Shown: piece by piece, positions 1 through 8,620 of the stretch
Numbering within the stretch: the first letter of the stretch is position 1
Layout of the letters: each line of letters opens with the position of its first letter
Origin: Myxococcales bacterium
Lineage (GTDB): Bacteria; Myxococcota; Bradymonadia; UBA7976; UBA1532
Direction: 5' to 3'
DNA: 64,000 nt
NCBI GenBank assembly: GCA_020633515.1
Contig: JACKDM010000007.1
Location: forward strand, 28,501 to 92,500
Position numbers and translations under genes: made by a program
Notes under the pieces: generated by a model
The model's database searches: none
Seen by the model: only the letters and a program-made list of their open reading frames with translations
What the model was told of the DNA's origin: nothing

Positions 1-653
1 CCGGTGATCAACGCGGCGGCGCCGACGCCCATGCCGATGTCGGCGATGAGCGCCTGCGTCTCGCCGGTCTCGCGCAGATCCTTGCGCTCGCCGACGTCGA
101 CGGCGTCATCGAAGTCGGCCTGGGTCTGGCTCGCGAGCAGGCCGAAGACGCCGCCGAGGATGGCGACGCCCGCGCCGGAGCCGGCGACGATCCAGCCGAT
201 GAGGCGCTGGTTGCTCTCGACGGGCTTGGGCGGCGGCTGCTCGGGCTGCTGCGGCGGCGCCTTGGGCTGCTCGCGCTCCTTCTTGAGCTGCTCTTCGGTC
301 AGCTCGACGATGCGCTCGTAGGCGGCGAGGCGGGTGTCGCGGTCGGCGTCGGGCGCGTTGACGAACCGGCGGTAGTAATCGAGCGCGAGCAGCGGGTCGT
401 CGAGCTTCTTGTCGTAGATGAACGCGATGTTGTAGAGCAGCGCGCCCACCGGCTCGAACTGGTAGGCCTCGCGGTAGGCCTTGACCGCGCCCTTGAAGTC
501 ACCGGCCTGGAAGAGACGCAGCCCGCGGTCGGCGAGCTGCTCGATGGGGTCCTCGGCGCCGGCATCGGCGCCGCCCGGGTTCTGAGCGGCGGCGGGGCCG
601 ACGGCCAACGCGCCGAGCAGCAGCCCCTTCGCAACGGTCGACGTCAGGCTCAA
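1..653 (-). CDS. Partial TPR-like protein with C-terminal membrane segments
   Basis: The 3' end runs off the window. I chose a TTG start at 653 because a GGAGGAG ribosome binding site precedes it by five bases and the reading then opens with a signal-peptide-like stretch ending in VGPAAAQN. Residues from about 35 to 110 look like one or two TPR units (ADRGLRLFQAGDFKGAVKAY, then LALDYYRRFVNAPDADRDTR). A Pro/Gln/Glu-rich linker and a hydrophobic segment (LIGWIVAGSGAGVAILGGVF) follow, and a second hydrophobic segment begins at the window edge. The same TPR, linker, two-helix plan appears in the gene at 17460-18803, so the two are probably paralogous exported or membrane proteins. The function is not known. 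Confidence 0.7.
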   Translation of the reverse strand, partial: MSLTSTVAKGLLLGALAVGPAAAQNPGGADAGAEDPIEQLADRGLRLFQAGDFKGAVKAYREAYQFEPVGALLYNIAFIYDKKLDDPLLALDYYRRFVNAPDADRDTRLAAYERIVELTEEQLKKEREQPKAPPQQPEQPPPKPVESNQRLIGWIVAGSGAGVAILGGVFGLLASQTQADFDDAVDVGERKDLRETGETQALIADIGMGVGAAALIT

Positions 654-931
654 TTCGCTCCTCCGCGTCGAGTCGGCCCATCGTAGGGCACGCGCGCCCG
701 GGTGGCCAACTCTCTGTCTATCATGCGGCGCCGTCGATGCGCGCGATTGCGTGTCGTCGGGACGTCGAAAAAGTGGCGTCGACCGCGTCCGGCGGGCGAG
801 CGCGCGGGCCGCAGGGAGACCAGAACGGGTTGTCCGGGGCCGGCGGGGCGCGCTACATACCAGATGCGCGCTACATACCTCACAGCAGGGCGACCGGCAA
901 CCTCATCCGGTCGACGCCGGAGTCCTCATCC
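654..931. other. Divergent intergenic region with a 14-bp direct repeat
   Basis: This gap separates the minus-strand TPR gene from the plus-strand kinase gene. The sequence GCGCGCTACATACC occurs twice, at 848-861 and 866-879, an 18-base period just upstream of the kinase start. The repeat could be a regulator site or carry -10-like TACATA elements. Nothing else recognisable was seen. Confidence 0.4.
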
Positions 932-2795
932 GTGGAATGGCTTTGCCCGCAGTGCCGCCGACGGTACGACCACCTCACCGATCACTGCCCCGACGATGAC
1001 ACGCCGCTCGTCGAAGACCGCACCGGCCAGACGGTCGGCGGGTGCGTGCTCGAGGCGTTGATCGGGGTCGGCCGCGACCGGGCGACGGTGTGGGAGGCGA
1101 GCCGGGCGGGGAGCGACACCCGGGTCGCGGTCAAGGTGCAGCCGGTCGACGACGACGAGGAGCGCGCGGCGTTGCAGGCGGCGGCGCGGTCGGCGGCGGC
1201 GCTGCGCCACCCGGGGCTCGTCGCCATCGCCTCGCACGGGCTGACGCCGGGCGGCGACGTCTTCATCGTGATGGAGCTCCTCGAAGGCGAGCCGCTCGCC
1301 GCCGCCTTCGCCGCCGGTCGGCGCTTCACCCCCGCCGAGGCGGTCGCGATCACCGGCCGCATGCTCGACGCGCTGCACCACGCCCACGCCGCCGACGTCG
1401 CCCACCTCGACCTCAAGCCGGCCAACGTCTTCCTCGGCCCGCTCGACGGCGCCGCGCCGCGGGTGACCCTGCTCGACGTCGGCCTCGGCCGCCCGCTCCC
1501 GCCCGACCCGCCGACCGCGCTCGGCATCGGCGGCGGCGGCGACGAGCCGATCCCCGACTCGCTGCCCTACACCGCGCCCGAGCAGCTCGTCACCGGCCGC
1601 GGCGACGCGGCGGCCGACCTCTACGCGAGCGGCGCGCTCTTCTTCGAACTGCTCACCGGCCGCCCGCCGTTCGTCGGCCGCCGCGCCGATCTCAAGCGCG
1701 GCCACCTCTCGCGCAAGCCACCGCGCCTCGCCGAGCACGTCGAGCTCGACGACCCCGCGCCGTTCCAGACCGTCGTCGACCGCCTCCTCGCCAAGCGCCC
1801 GGCCGAGCGCTACGCCTCGGCCGCCGAGGCGCGGCTCGCCGTCGAGGCGCTCGTGCAGGCGCCGGTGGCGCCCGCGGCCGACGACGAGGGCTTCCTCGAG
1901 GCGATGGAGGACTCGTTCCAGAACCTCCCGACCGCGCCGCCGCCGGTCGACGACGACGACGAGCCGGTGCTGCCGCCGCCGCCGCTCGCCGGGCCGACGA
2001 GCCCGCCGCCGTGGCAGCCGCTCCCGCCGGTCGAGCCGGCGCCGCCGCCCTCGACGATGGCGCGCGCCTGGCCGCTCGTCTTCGCGCTCCTCGTGCTCGG
2101 CGGGGTGCTCGGCTGGATCTACCTGCGCCCGGCCCCGGTCGCGCCGCTCCCCGAGGCGGCCGACGCGGCGACGCTGGTCGCGATCGCCGACGCCGCGCCG
2201 GCCCCGGTCGCGGCGCCCGACGCGCAGGTCGCCGACGCCGCGCCCCACCGCGTGACGCCGCGCCGCCGCCGACGCCGCGCCGCCGCAGAAGCTCAACACG
2301 CTCGCGAGCACGCCGCCCGGCGCCGAGGTGCGCCTCGAAGACGGCACCCCGCTCGGCACGACCCCGTGGCGCGGGCTGCTGCCCGACGGCGTCCTGACCC
2401 TCTCGCTGACCCTCGACGGCCACGCGCCCGCGACCGTCACCCTCGACCGCGCCGAGGCCCGCCGCGGCGGGTGGAGCCGCACCGTCGAGCTCGAAGCCAC
2501 CTCACGCCCGCCGCCCCGCCGTCGCCGCGGCCGCACCACCGCCGCCGCGACCGTCGAGGCGCAAGAGCCCGAGCCCGCGCCCGATCCCGAGCCGGTCGTC
2601 GAGCCGCCCCCGCCGCCGCCGGTCGTCACCGTCGTCGAGCAGCCCGCTCCGCCCAAGGACGAGAAGAAGGGCCCCGTCGTGCTCGGCGACGACATCACCA
2701 GCAAGCCCGCCGGTGGCAAGACCCGGGTGCAGACCCTCGGCGGCGACACCGCCGCGCCCCCCTCGACCGCGCCCCGGGTACCCGTCCTCAAGTAG
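932..2795 (+). CDS. Ser/Thr protein kinase with zinc ribbon, TM helix and PEGA tail; apparent frameshift
   Basis: The GTG start at 932 has GGAG ten bases upstream and opens with a Cys-rich zinc-ribbon-like motif (CPQC near residue 5). The kinase domain covers about residues 40-310: beta-3 Lys near 68 (VAVKVQ), catalytic loop HLDLKPANVF near 158-167, and DVG in place of DFG near 182. A Pro-rich linker and one transmembrane helix (about 376-398) follow. The downstream PEGA-like domain (STPPGAEVRLEDGTPLGTTP) and stop at 2793-2795 lie in a different frame. The shift falls between about 2256 and 2290 in a GCC/GCG-rich run, and the downstream frame has a stop at 2253-2255. It could be a sequencing error, a real mutation or slippage. 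The kinase part is intact and likely acts at the inner membrane. Confidence 0.75.
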
Positions 2796-2810
2796 CGTCC
2801 CGCCCCGGCG

Positions 2811-4367
2811 CTACCGCTCGCCCCACGCCTCCTCGTCGGCGATCCGCAGCGCGTCGAGCATCATCATCGCCGTGTCGAACAGGATCACCGGCGCCTCGGG
2901 CGCGTCGTCGTCGGCCTCGAACGCGAAGTGCCCCTCCGTCCAGCGCAGGATCTCGCCGATCGACTGCACGATCTGCTCGTCGAGCACCGGCCGCAGCGTC
3001 TCCTCGTCGAGCATCCCGCTCTCGATGAGCACCTGCCCGAGCGGCGCCGGCCGCGCGCGCTCCCGCTGGAGCCGGATCGCGTCCTCGACGTCGGCCGCCG
3101 TCAGGTGCCCCGCCCGCACGAGCGCGTCGCCGACCCGCGTCGAGTCCGAGGTCGAGGCGCCGGCGAGCTTGCCCTTGTAGAGCGCCACCTCGCCCATCCG
3201 CCCCTCCCAGATCAGCCGCAGCGTGCCGGTGCGCTGGTTGAGCCGGAGGAACTCGAGCAGGTCGACGACCTTGAACTGCTTGATGTTGCCCGCGAACGCC
3301 GACTCGGTGCGCACGAGCGGCACGTCGAGCGAGCGGTCGAGGTCGGCGTCGTCCGCCTCGTCCACCGCCGCCCGCGCCTTGGTCAGCAGCCGATTGAGCC
3401 CGCGGTCGTCGCCGAAGCGCGCGACCCCGTCCTCGGCCACGTCGACCGCCCGCTCCGCCCGCCCCGTCGCGAGCAGCGCCTGCCCGAGCTGCACGTACAC
3501 CGCCGCGTCCGTCGCCGCCGGCAGCGCCTCGGTCAACAGCGGGATCGCCTCCTCGTACTGCTCGTCCTCGCGCAAGAGCTCCCCGAGCCGCGCTGCCGTC
3601 AGCGGGCTGCGCGCCTTGAGCCGCCGCTGCCGCAGCGTCGCGATCGCCGCCGTCCGATCCCCCGCCCGGATGTGCGCCTCGGCGAGCAGGTCGAGCACCT
3701 CGGCGTCGGGGTGATGGCTCGCCACCGCGCCGAGGGTCGTGATCGCGTCCCGGGTGAAGCCCGCGTCGAAGAGCAGGTGCCCGAGCCGGAAGCCGATGTC
3801 CCGATCGCCCGGCGCCGCCGCCGAGCCCTTGCGCAGCGCCGCGAACGCCTGCGCCGACTCACCCCGCGACAGGTGCAGATCAGCGAGCAACCCCCACGCC
3901 TCGACCTGCTCCGGGTGGTCCTCGACGACCGTCATGAGCTGCTCGCGCGCCTCTTCGTGGCTCTCGAGCGCGATCAACGCCCGCGCCTCGGCGATCCGCA
4001 CCGCCGGATCATCCGGCGCGAGCCACACCGCGGTCGCGAAGAGGTTGGCGGCGTCGTCGGCGTTGCCCTCGGCGAGCAGGCTCTCCCCGAGGCGGAGGTG
4101 GGCGAGCGCCGAGCTGCGGTCGCGCTCGCAGGCCTCGATGTACATCTGGCGGGCGTGCTCGCCGAGGTCGAGCGCGCGGAAGAGGTCGCCGATGCGGATG
4201 AGCTGATCGGCCGTCTCGACGCGGCTCTGTGCCGCCGCCTCGGCCGCGGCGAGCGCCTCGACCCGGTGCCCCTCCGAGAGCCGCGCCTCGGCGAGATCAC
4301 ACCACGCATTGGGGTCGTGCGGCTGGCTCCGGGTGCGTCGCTCGAGTGTGAGAATCCGGTTGATCAT
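2811..4367 (-). CDS. TPR protein with C-terminal DUF4388 domain
   Basis: The protein has about 518 residues. The ATG at 4367 (MINRILTLERR) follows a GGAG site. The first 330 residues are a run of TPR-like helical pairs (for example WCDLAEARLSEGHRVEALAA and DAAVYVQLGQALLATGRAER). The C-terminal 160 residues match the DUF4388/PatA-N type: FKVVDLLEFLRLNQRTGTL, then GEVALYKGKLAGA, VGDALVRAGHLT and QSIGEILRWTEGHFAFE. DUF4388 proteins in deltaproteobacteria are associated with signalling and gliding regulation, but the partner here is unknown. It lies downstream of and co-directional with the ACP, type III PKS and FAAL genes, with a 129-base gap, so it may or may not be part of that unit. Confidence 0.8.
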   Translation of the reverse strand: MINRILTLERRTRSQPHDPNAWCDLAEARLSEGHRVEALAAAEAAAQSRVETADQLIRIGDLFRALDLGEHARQMYIEACERDRSSALAHLRLGESLLAEGNADDAANLFATAVWLAPDDPAVRIAEARALIALESHEEAREQLMTVVEDHPEQVEAWGLLADLHLSRGESAQAFAALRKGSAAAPGDRDIGFRLGHLLFDAGFTRDAITTLGAVASHHPDAEVLDLLAEAHIRAGDRTAAIATLRQRRLKARSPLTAARLGELLREDEQYEEAIPLLTEALPAATDAAVYVQLGQALLATGRAERAVDVAEDGVARFGDDRGLNRLLTKARAAVDEADDADLDRSLDVPLVRTESAFAGNIKQFKVVDLLEFLRLNQRTGTLRLIWEGRMGEVALYKGKLAGASTSDSTRVGDALVRAGHLTAADVEDAIRLQRERARPAPLGQVLIESGMLDEETLRPVLDEQIVQSIGEILRWTEGHFAFEADDDAPEAPVILFDTAMMMLDALRIADEEAWGER

Positions 4368-4496
4368 CCCCGCTCCGTCCGCGATCGCGTGCGCGCCGAC
4401 GAGGCGCCAGAGGCGCCGCGACCGCGTCCTCGAAGGGGGTTTATCGCCTCGACGGACGCGCCGACGCAACCCCGCCCGTCGGTTCGAGGGCGCGCT

Positions 4497-6293
4497 TCAG
4501 CTCGTCGGCGCGAGCACCGCGAGCTTGTCGGCCAGCAGGCGGGTGCGGACCTCGTTGCGGCGCAGCTTGCCGCTCGTGGTCTTGGGCAGGGACTGCGCCT
4601 TGACGGCGACGATGCGGTTGGGGGCGAGCCCGACCTCGCGCTTGATGGCGGCGCTGACCTGCCGGACCATCTGCGCCACCTCGTCGACCGCCTCGCGGCG
4701 CGTCTCGAAGACGACCACCAGGTCTTCGGTGCCGCCGTCCTCGTTGAACACCCCGAACGCCGCCACGCACCCCGCGCGCACGCCCTCGACCTCGGCGGCC
4801 GCCCGCTCGATGCCGTCCGGCTGATAGTTGCGCCCGGCCTTGATGATGAGGTCCTTGCTGCGCCCATAGACATAAAGCCGCCCGTCGGCGACGTAACCGA
4901 GGTCGCCGGTGCGCAGCCACTCCCCATCGAGCAGCTCGGCCGTCGCCTCCGGATCACCGAAGTACCCCGGCGTCACCGACGGCCCCCGGAGCTGGATCTC
5001 ACCCTGCCGCCGCTCCGGCAGCGCCTTGCCCTCTTCGTCGACGATCCGCAGCGTGTGCCCCTCGAACGGCCGCCCCACCGCCACCACCCGCCGCGCCCGC
5101 TCCGTCGTGGGCCCCGGCGGCGCCGCGACCCCTTCGGCCGCGAGCCGGTCGATGTCGATCTCGTCGATCACCGGCCCCTCCCCCGGCGCGGGGAAGGTCG
5201 CGGCGAGCACGCACTCGGCCATGCCGTACACCGGCGACATCGTCGCGGGGTTGAACCCGAGCGGCCCGAACCGCGCCTGGAACGCCTCGACCGTGTCGGC
5301 GTGGATGAACTCCGACCCGTTCTGCGTGCGCCGCCACGAGCTCAGGTCGAGCCCCTCGATGTCGGCGTCGGCCAGCCGATGGGCGCAGATGTGATAGGCG
5401 AAGTTCGGCGCCGCGCTCTGCGTGCCGCGGAAGTAGTGCACCGCCCACAGCCACGCCCGCGGGGTGAAGACGAACGCCATCGGCGGCAACAGCACCGACG
5501 GGATGCCGTGCAGCATCGGCAGGTGCACGCTCGACACCAGCCCCATGTCGTGGAACAGCGGCAGCCAGAACACGGTGATGTCGTTGGTGTTGAGCACCAG
5601 CCCGTCGGTGATGTCGGTGACGTTGGTCAACAGCCCGCCGTGCGTGATCTGCACCGCCTTCTGCCGCGACGTCGTGCCCGAGGTGAACTGGATGTACGCC
5701 AGCTCGTTGGCGTCGGGCTTGATCGGGTCGAACGGCCGCGCGTCGGAGAGCTTGTGCGGCGTCAGCAGCCGGCACCCCTCCCGGCTCGTCACCGGCTCCC
5801 GCGCCGCGAGCGCCACCATGCTGTCGACGAGCACCGCGCGCGCGCCCACCGTGTCGATCGCGTCGCCGAGCTTGCGGCTCCAGATCGGCACGTTGGCCGC
5901 GCCGAGCGGCAGCGACAGCATCACCGGCACCAGCCCCGCCAGCCCGCAGCCATAGAAGGCCGCGACCGTGCGCTGGTTGGTGTCCATGCTGATGATGACC
6001 CGATCGCCCCGCTTACAGCCGGCGTCGACGAAGGTCGCGGCGAACTGCTCGGCGAGCTCGAGCATCTCGCCGTAGGTCACCGAGCGGGTGCGCACATCGG
6101 GCGAGGCGAACCAGAACGCGATGTCGTCCTTCTGCTCGCGCCCCCGGGTCGCGAGCGCCTCGCCGAACGACGAGAAGGAGTGCCGCGCCCGCGGCGGGTC
6201 CTTCGGCAGATCCCGACGGCCCGGATGCACGCCGAGCCCCGGTTGCAGGCACACCTCGTCCGCGGCGGAAACCTTCACAGCCATCCTCCCCAT
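4497..6293 (-). CDS. Fatty acyl-AMP ligase (FAAL-type adenylate-forming enzyme)
   Basis: The protein has about 598 residues. It activates a fatty acid with ATP to acyl-AMP, usually for transfer to a carrier protein. Family motifs are present in order: P-loop YIQFTSGTTSRQKAV (about 200-214), WLPLFHDMGL (243-252), the FAAL-typical APNFAYHIC (295-303) and LDLSSWRRTQNGSE (315-328), YGMAE (356-360), RTGDLGY (461-467), GRSKDLIIKAGRNY (477-490), and the A10 Lys in KTTSGKLRR (571-579). The PNFAY and LDLSSW segments favour FAAL over acyl-CoA ligase. The start is uncertain: ATG codons lie at 6293 and 6284, neither with a well-placed ribosome binding site. It follows the type III PKS gene by 36 bases on the same strand, so the two are probably co-transcribed. 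Confidence 0.88.
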   Translation of the reverse strand: MGRMAVKVSAADEVCLQPGLGVHPGRRDLPKDPPRARHSFSSFGEALATRGREQKDDIAFWFASPDVRTRSVTYGEMLELAEQFAATFVDAGCKRGDRVIISMDTNQRTVAAFYGCGLAGLVPVMLSLPLGAANVPIWSRKLGDAIDTVGARAVLVDSMVALAAREPVTSREGCRLLTPHKLSDARPFDPIKPDANELAYIQFTSGTTSRQKAVQITHGGLLTNVTDITDGLVLNTNDITVFWLPLFHDMGLVSSVHLPMLHGIPSVLLPPMAFVFTPRAWLWAVHYFRGTQSAAPNFAYHICAHRLADADIEGLDLSSWRRTQNGSEFIHADTVEAFQARFGPLGFNPATMSPVYGMAECVLAATFPAPGEGPVIDEIDIDRLAAEGVAAPPGPTTERARRVVAVGRPFEGHTLRIVDEEGKALPERRQGEIQLRGPSVTPGYFGDPEATAELLDGEWLRTGDLGYVADGRLYVYGRSKDLIIKAGRNYQPDGIERAAAEVEGVRAGCVAAFGVFNEDGGTEDLVVVFETRREAVDEVAQMVRQVSAAIKREVGLAPNRIVAVKAQSLPKTTSGKLRRNEVRTRLLADKLAVLAPTS

Positions 6294-6329
6294 CGCTCGG
6301 ACCGGCAAACGATCGACACGGCGCCGACC

Positions 6330-7370
6330 TCAGAACCGGACCAAAAGGCTCTCCATCGTCAGCCCCGGGCCGAAGCCCATCAACACGCCGTAGTCGCCCG
6401 GATCGGGCCGGTCGGTCTTGATGATGTCGTCGAGCACCAGGAGGATCGTCGCCGACGAGCAGTTGCCGACGTTGGCGAGCACCTTGCGGCTCGCGCGGAG
6501 CTGCGCGTCGCTCAGCTTCATCTCGGCGCCGATGAAGTCGACGATCTTGGGCCCGCCGGGGTGGATCCCCCACCAGCGCACGTCGTGCCGGGTGATGCCT
6601 TCTTCGGCGCAGAGCTTGTCGACGAGCGGCCCGACCTTCTCCCCGAGGATGAACGGCACGTACGGCGACAGGGTCATGCGAAACCCGGTGTCGGTCACCG
6701 TCCAGGTCATCATCTCGTTGGTCTCGTAGACCGTCTCGGTGCGGGTCCGCAGGATCACCGGCCCGTCGCCCGGCTCGTCGACCGCGCCGAGCACCAACGT
6801 CGCCGAGGCATCACCGAAGAGCGCGTGGGTGACGACCTGCTCGCGCGTCGCCTCGGGGCGCATGTGCACCGAGCAGACCTCGGTCGCGTTGGCGAGCACC
6901 AGCTCGTCGGGCCGCGCCGCGAGGCTGTCGAGCGAGGTCTTGATCACGTTGAAGCCGGCGTAGCACCCCATGTGACCGATGAAGGTGCGCCGCAGCCCCG
7001 GCGACAGCCCGAACTCCCCGGCGAGCTGCAGCTCGGGGGTCGGCCCCACGTACCCGGTGCACGTCGCCATCACGAAGGAGCCGATCCGCTCCTTGTCGAT
7101 CGTCGCGAACACCCGGTGCAGCAGCTGCCGGTTCATCTCCATCGTCGACTCGGCCCAGATGTCGATCCGCTCGGCCGTCGACGGCATCCGCGCCGCGATC
7201 TCCACCGGATCGCGCGCGAGGTGGCGGCGCTCGACGGTGGTGTTCATGAACAGCGACTCGGCGTCGGGGATGTCGGCGTACCACTTGGAGAAGACCGTCT
7301 CCCACAGCTCTCGCTGGGAATAGGCAACAGGCGGGGTGGTCGTCTCGATCGTCAGGATCCGCGCAGGCAT
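6330..7370 (-). CDS. Type III polyketide synthase (chalcone synthase-like)
   Basis: The protein has 346 residues, normal for this family. The catalytic Cys-His-Asn triad is readable: Cys136 in GHMGCYAGF, His270 in WGIHPGGPKIVD and Asn303 in NVGNCSSATILLVLDD. The C-terminal GFGPGLTMES motif is also present. These enzymes extend an acyl thioester with malonyl units and cyclise the product to pyrones, resorcinols or similar. The ATG at 7370 is preceded by GGAGGAG. The neighbours FAAL and ACP suggest that the starter is a fatty acyl group delivered on the carrier protein; this is inference from context. Confidence 0.9.
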   Translation of the reverse strand: MPARILTIETTTPPVAYSQRELWETVFSKWYADIPDAESLFMNTTVERRHLARDPVEIAARMPSTAERIDIWAESTMEMNRQLLHRVFATIDKERIGSFVMATCTGYVGPTPELQLAGEFGLSPGLRRTFIGHMGCYAGFNVIKTSLDSLAARPDELVLANATEVCSVHMRPEATREQVVTHALFGDASATLVLGAVDEPGDGPVILRTRTETVYETNEMMTWTVTDTGFRMTLSPYVPFILGEKVGPLVDKLCAEEGITRHDVRWWGIHPGGPKIVDFIGAEMKLSDAQLRASRKVLANVGNCSSATILLVLDDIIKTDRPDPGDYGVLMGFGPGLTMESLLVRF

Positions 7371-7400
7371 GTCCTCACTCCTCCAGGCCCAGCGAGAGTA

Positions 7401-7429
7401 AGCCTAACCGTCGCCCATATGCAGGTAAA
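7401..7429 (-). promoter_or_regulatory. Candidate sigma-70-type promoter of the type III PKS gene
   Basis: On the minus strand a TTTACC -35-like hexamer (7429-7424) and a TAGGCT -10-like hexamer (7406-7401) are separated by 17 bases in a locally AT-rich stretch. Transcription would start near 7394, about 24 bases before the ATG. The same TAGGCT hexamer recurs at the feoA and 63455 genes. Confidence 0.45.
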
Positions 7430-7579
7430 TGATCTTTGGGCGGCAGCAGCCGGGCTCGGCGACCGTCGCGCGCCTCGTGATCACCGACCCTCGCGGGGCG
7501 CGTCGTCGGTCTCCGGTGCTCGATATTGGCGAGAGGGGGGCGCCTCGGGCGAGGCGAGCGGCGACGGGCGGCGGCCCGA

Positions 7580-7855
7580 TCAGGCCGCGGCGGCGAGGGG
7601 GCTGCGCTCGGCGATGAAGCGGGCGAGGCTGCCCACGGTGTCGCAGCCGGCGTTCGACGACGAGATGAACCAGGGGGCCAGCTCGATGTGACCGAAGCGG
7701 GCGCGCACGGTGCTGAACAGCGACGAGAGGCTGAGGGAGTCGAGGCCGAGGTGCCCGGTCAACGAGGCGTCGACCGAGATCTCGTCGGCGACCATCTCCG
7801 GGCAGGTGGCCACGATCTCTTCGACCAGGAGCGCTTCGATGTGGTCGGGGGTCAT
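7580..7855 (-). CDS. Acyl carrier protein
   Basis: A 91-residue acidic protein with the phosphopantetheine attachment motif GHLGLDSLSLSSLF; Ser40 is the expected modified residue. It begins MTPDHIEALLVEEI, typical of ACP helix 1. The ATG at 7855 has GAGGAGG six bases upstream. The C-terminal 30 residues (GHIELAPWFISSSNAGCDTV) are less typical but keep the final helix. It is the first gene of the minus-strand set ACP, type III PKS, FAAL, though 209 bases separate it from the PKS gene, which has its own candidate promoter. It is probably the acceptor of the acyl group activated by the FAAL. Confidence 0.88.
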   Translation of the reverse strand: MTPDHIEALLVEEIVATCPEMVADEISVDASLTGHLGLDSLSLSSLFSTVRARFGHIELAPWFISSSNAGCDTVGSLARFIAERSPLAAAA

Positions 7856-7908
7856 GGAGGCCTCCTCGGGGCTTCGGCTTCTCTGTTTGGGGGACGCTGA
7901 CGGGTTTT

Positions 7909-7923
7909 GCGCGAATCGTGCCA
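7909..7923 (-). promoter_or_regulatory. Candidate sigma-54 promoter of the ACP gene
   Basis: The minus strand reads TGGCACGATTCGCGC, with a perfect TGGCACG -24 half and GC at the -12 position, ten bases between GG and GC as sigma-54 requires; the TT of the usual TTGC is missing. The start of transcription would be about 43 bases ahead of the ACP start codon. The element overlaps one arm (7912-7924) of an inverted repeat whose other arm is at 7994-8006 (12 of 13 bases match). Confidence 0.4.
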
Positions 7924-8013
7924 GCCCGGGAATACCGCCTCCCGACGCGGTGACAGGCGCGTGTGCGCTATTCGAGTCTCTCTCGGGTGCAATCTGGCAC
8001 GGTTCGACTCGTG

Positions 8014-8547
8014 TCAGGGTGTGACAGGTTGTGCAGGTGGCACATCGAGGCGCGTCCAGCGATCCCAGTAGTTGCCCGTCACCGTCGCGCCGAGCCCGAT
8101 CACCACCAGCGCCGGCCAGACCGGGTCGCTGCCCTGCGCGTCGAGGCAGCGATCGGCGCCGTCCCGCGTCGCGCAGCCCGGGCTCGCGACCATGCCGGTG
8201 ATGCCGGCGACCACCAGCGCGATCCCGGTGACGATCACCACCCGCGGCCACACCGTCTCCGCCGGCGGCGGCGGCGCGAGGCGCGGATCGCTCGCGACCG
8301 CCGGGTCGAAGCGCGTCGGATCGGCGAGCGCGGCCGGCTCGAGCGGAGCGGCCGGAGCGGCCGGAGAAGCCGGAGCGGCCGGATCGATCGGAGCCGTCGG
8401 CGCGCCCGGCTCGACCGATGCCACGGGCGCGTCAAACGCCCCGATCGCACGCAGCGCGTCGCCGAGCGTGCGCGGCGCGGCGCCCGCCGGCGCGGCGAGC
8501 GCGAACGCCAGCGCCAGCGATCCCACGCACCGGCCGGCCCCTCTCAT
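8014..8547 (-). CDS. Small exported protein with two hydrophobic segments, unknown function
   Basis: The protein has 177 residues. It starts with a signal peptide (MRGAGRCVGSLALAFALAAP, cleavage after about AGA), then an Ala/Pro-rich linker (about 45-95) and two hydrophobic stretches, VVIVTGIALVVAGITGMVA and PALVVIGLGATVTGNYW, with a two-Cys loop (CATRDGADRC) between them. The two-helix tail with a short Cys loop resembles the ends of the TPR proteins at 1-653 and 17460-18803. The ATG at 8547 follows GGAGGCGGG. No family was recognised. Confidence 0.65.
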   Translation of the reverse strand: MRGAGRCVGSLALAFALAAPAGAAPRTLGDALRAIGAFDAPVASVEPGAPTAPIDPAAPASPAAPAAPLEPAALADPTRFDPAVASDPRLAPPPPAETVWPRVVIVTGIALVVAGITGMVASPGCATRDGADRCLDAQGSDPVWPALVVIGLGATVTGNYWDRWTRLDVPPAQPVTP

Positions 8548-8620
8548 CGCCCGCCTCCACTCCGCGCGCGGCGCTGCCGGCTCGCCGCGCGCATCGTCAC
8601 CGCGCCGCGCCGCGCGCCGC

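Noticed and set aside
2928..7691. Very long plus-strand open frame antisense to the TPR, FAAL and PKS genes
   Set aside because: It is Arg/Pro-rich, lacks any domain, and mirrors minus-strand genes with clear motifs. Open frames of this kind follow from the G/C third-base bias.
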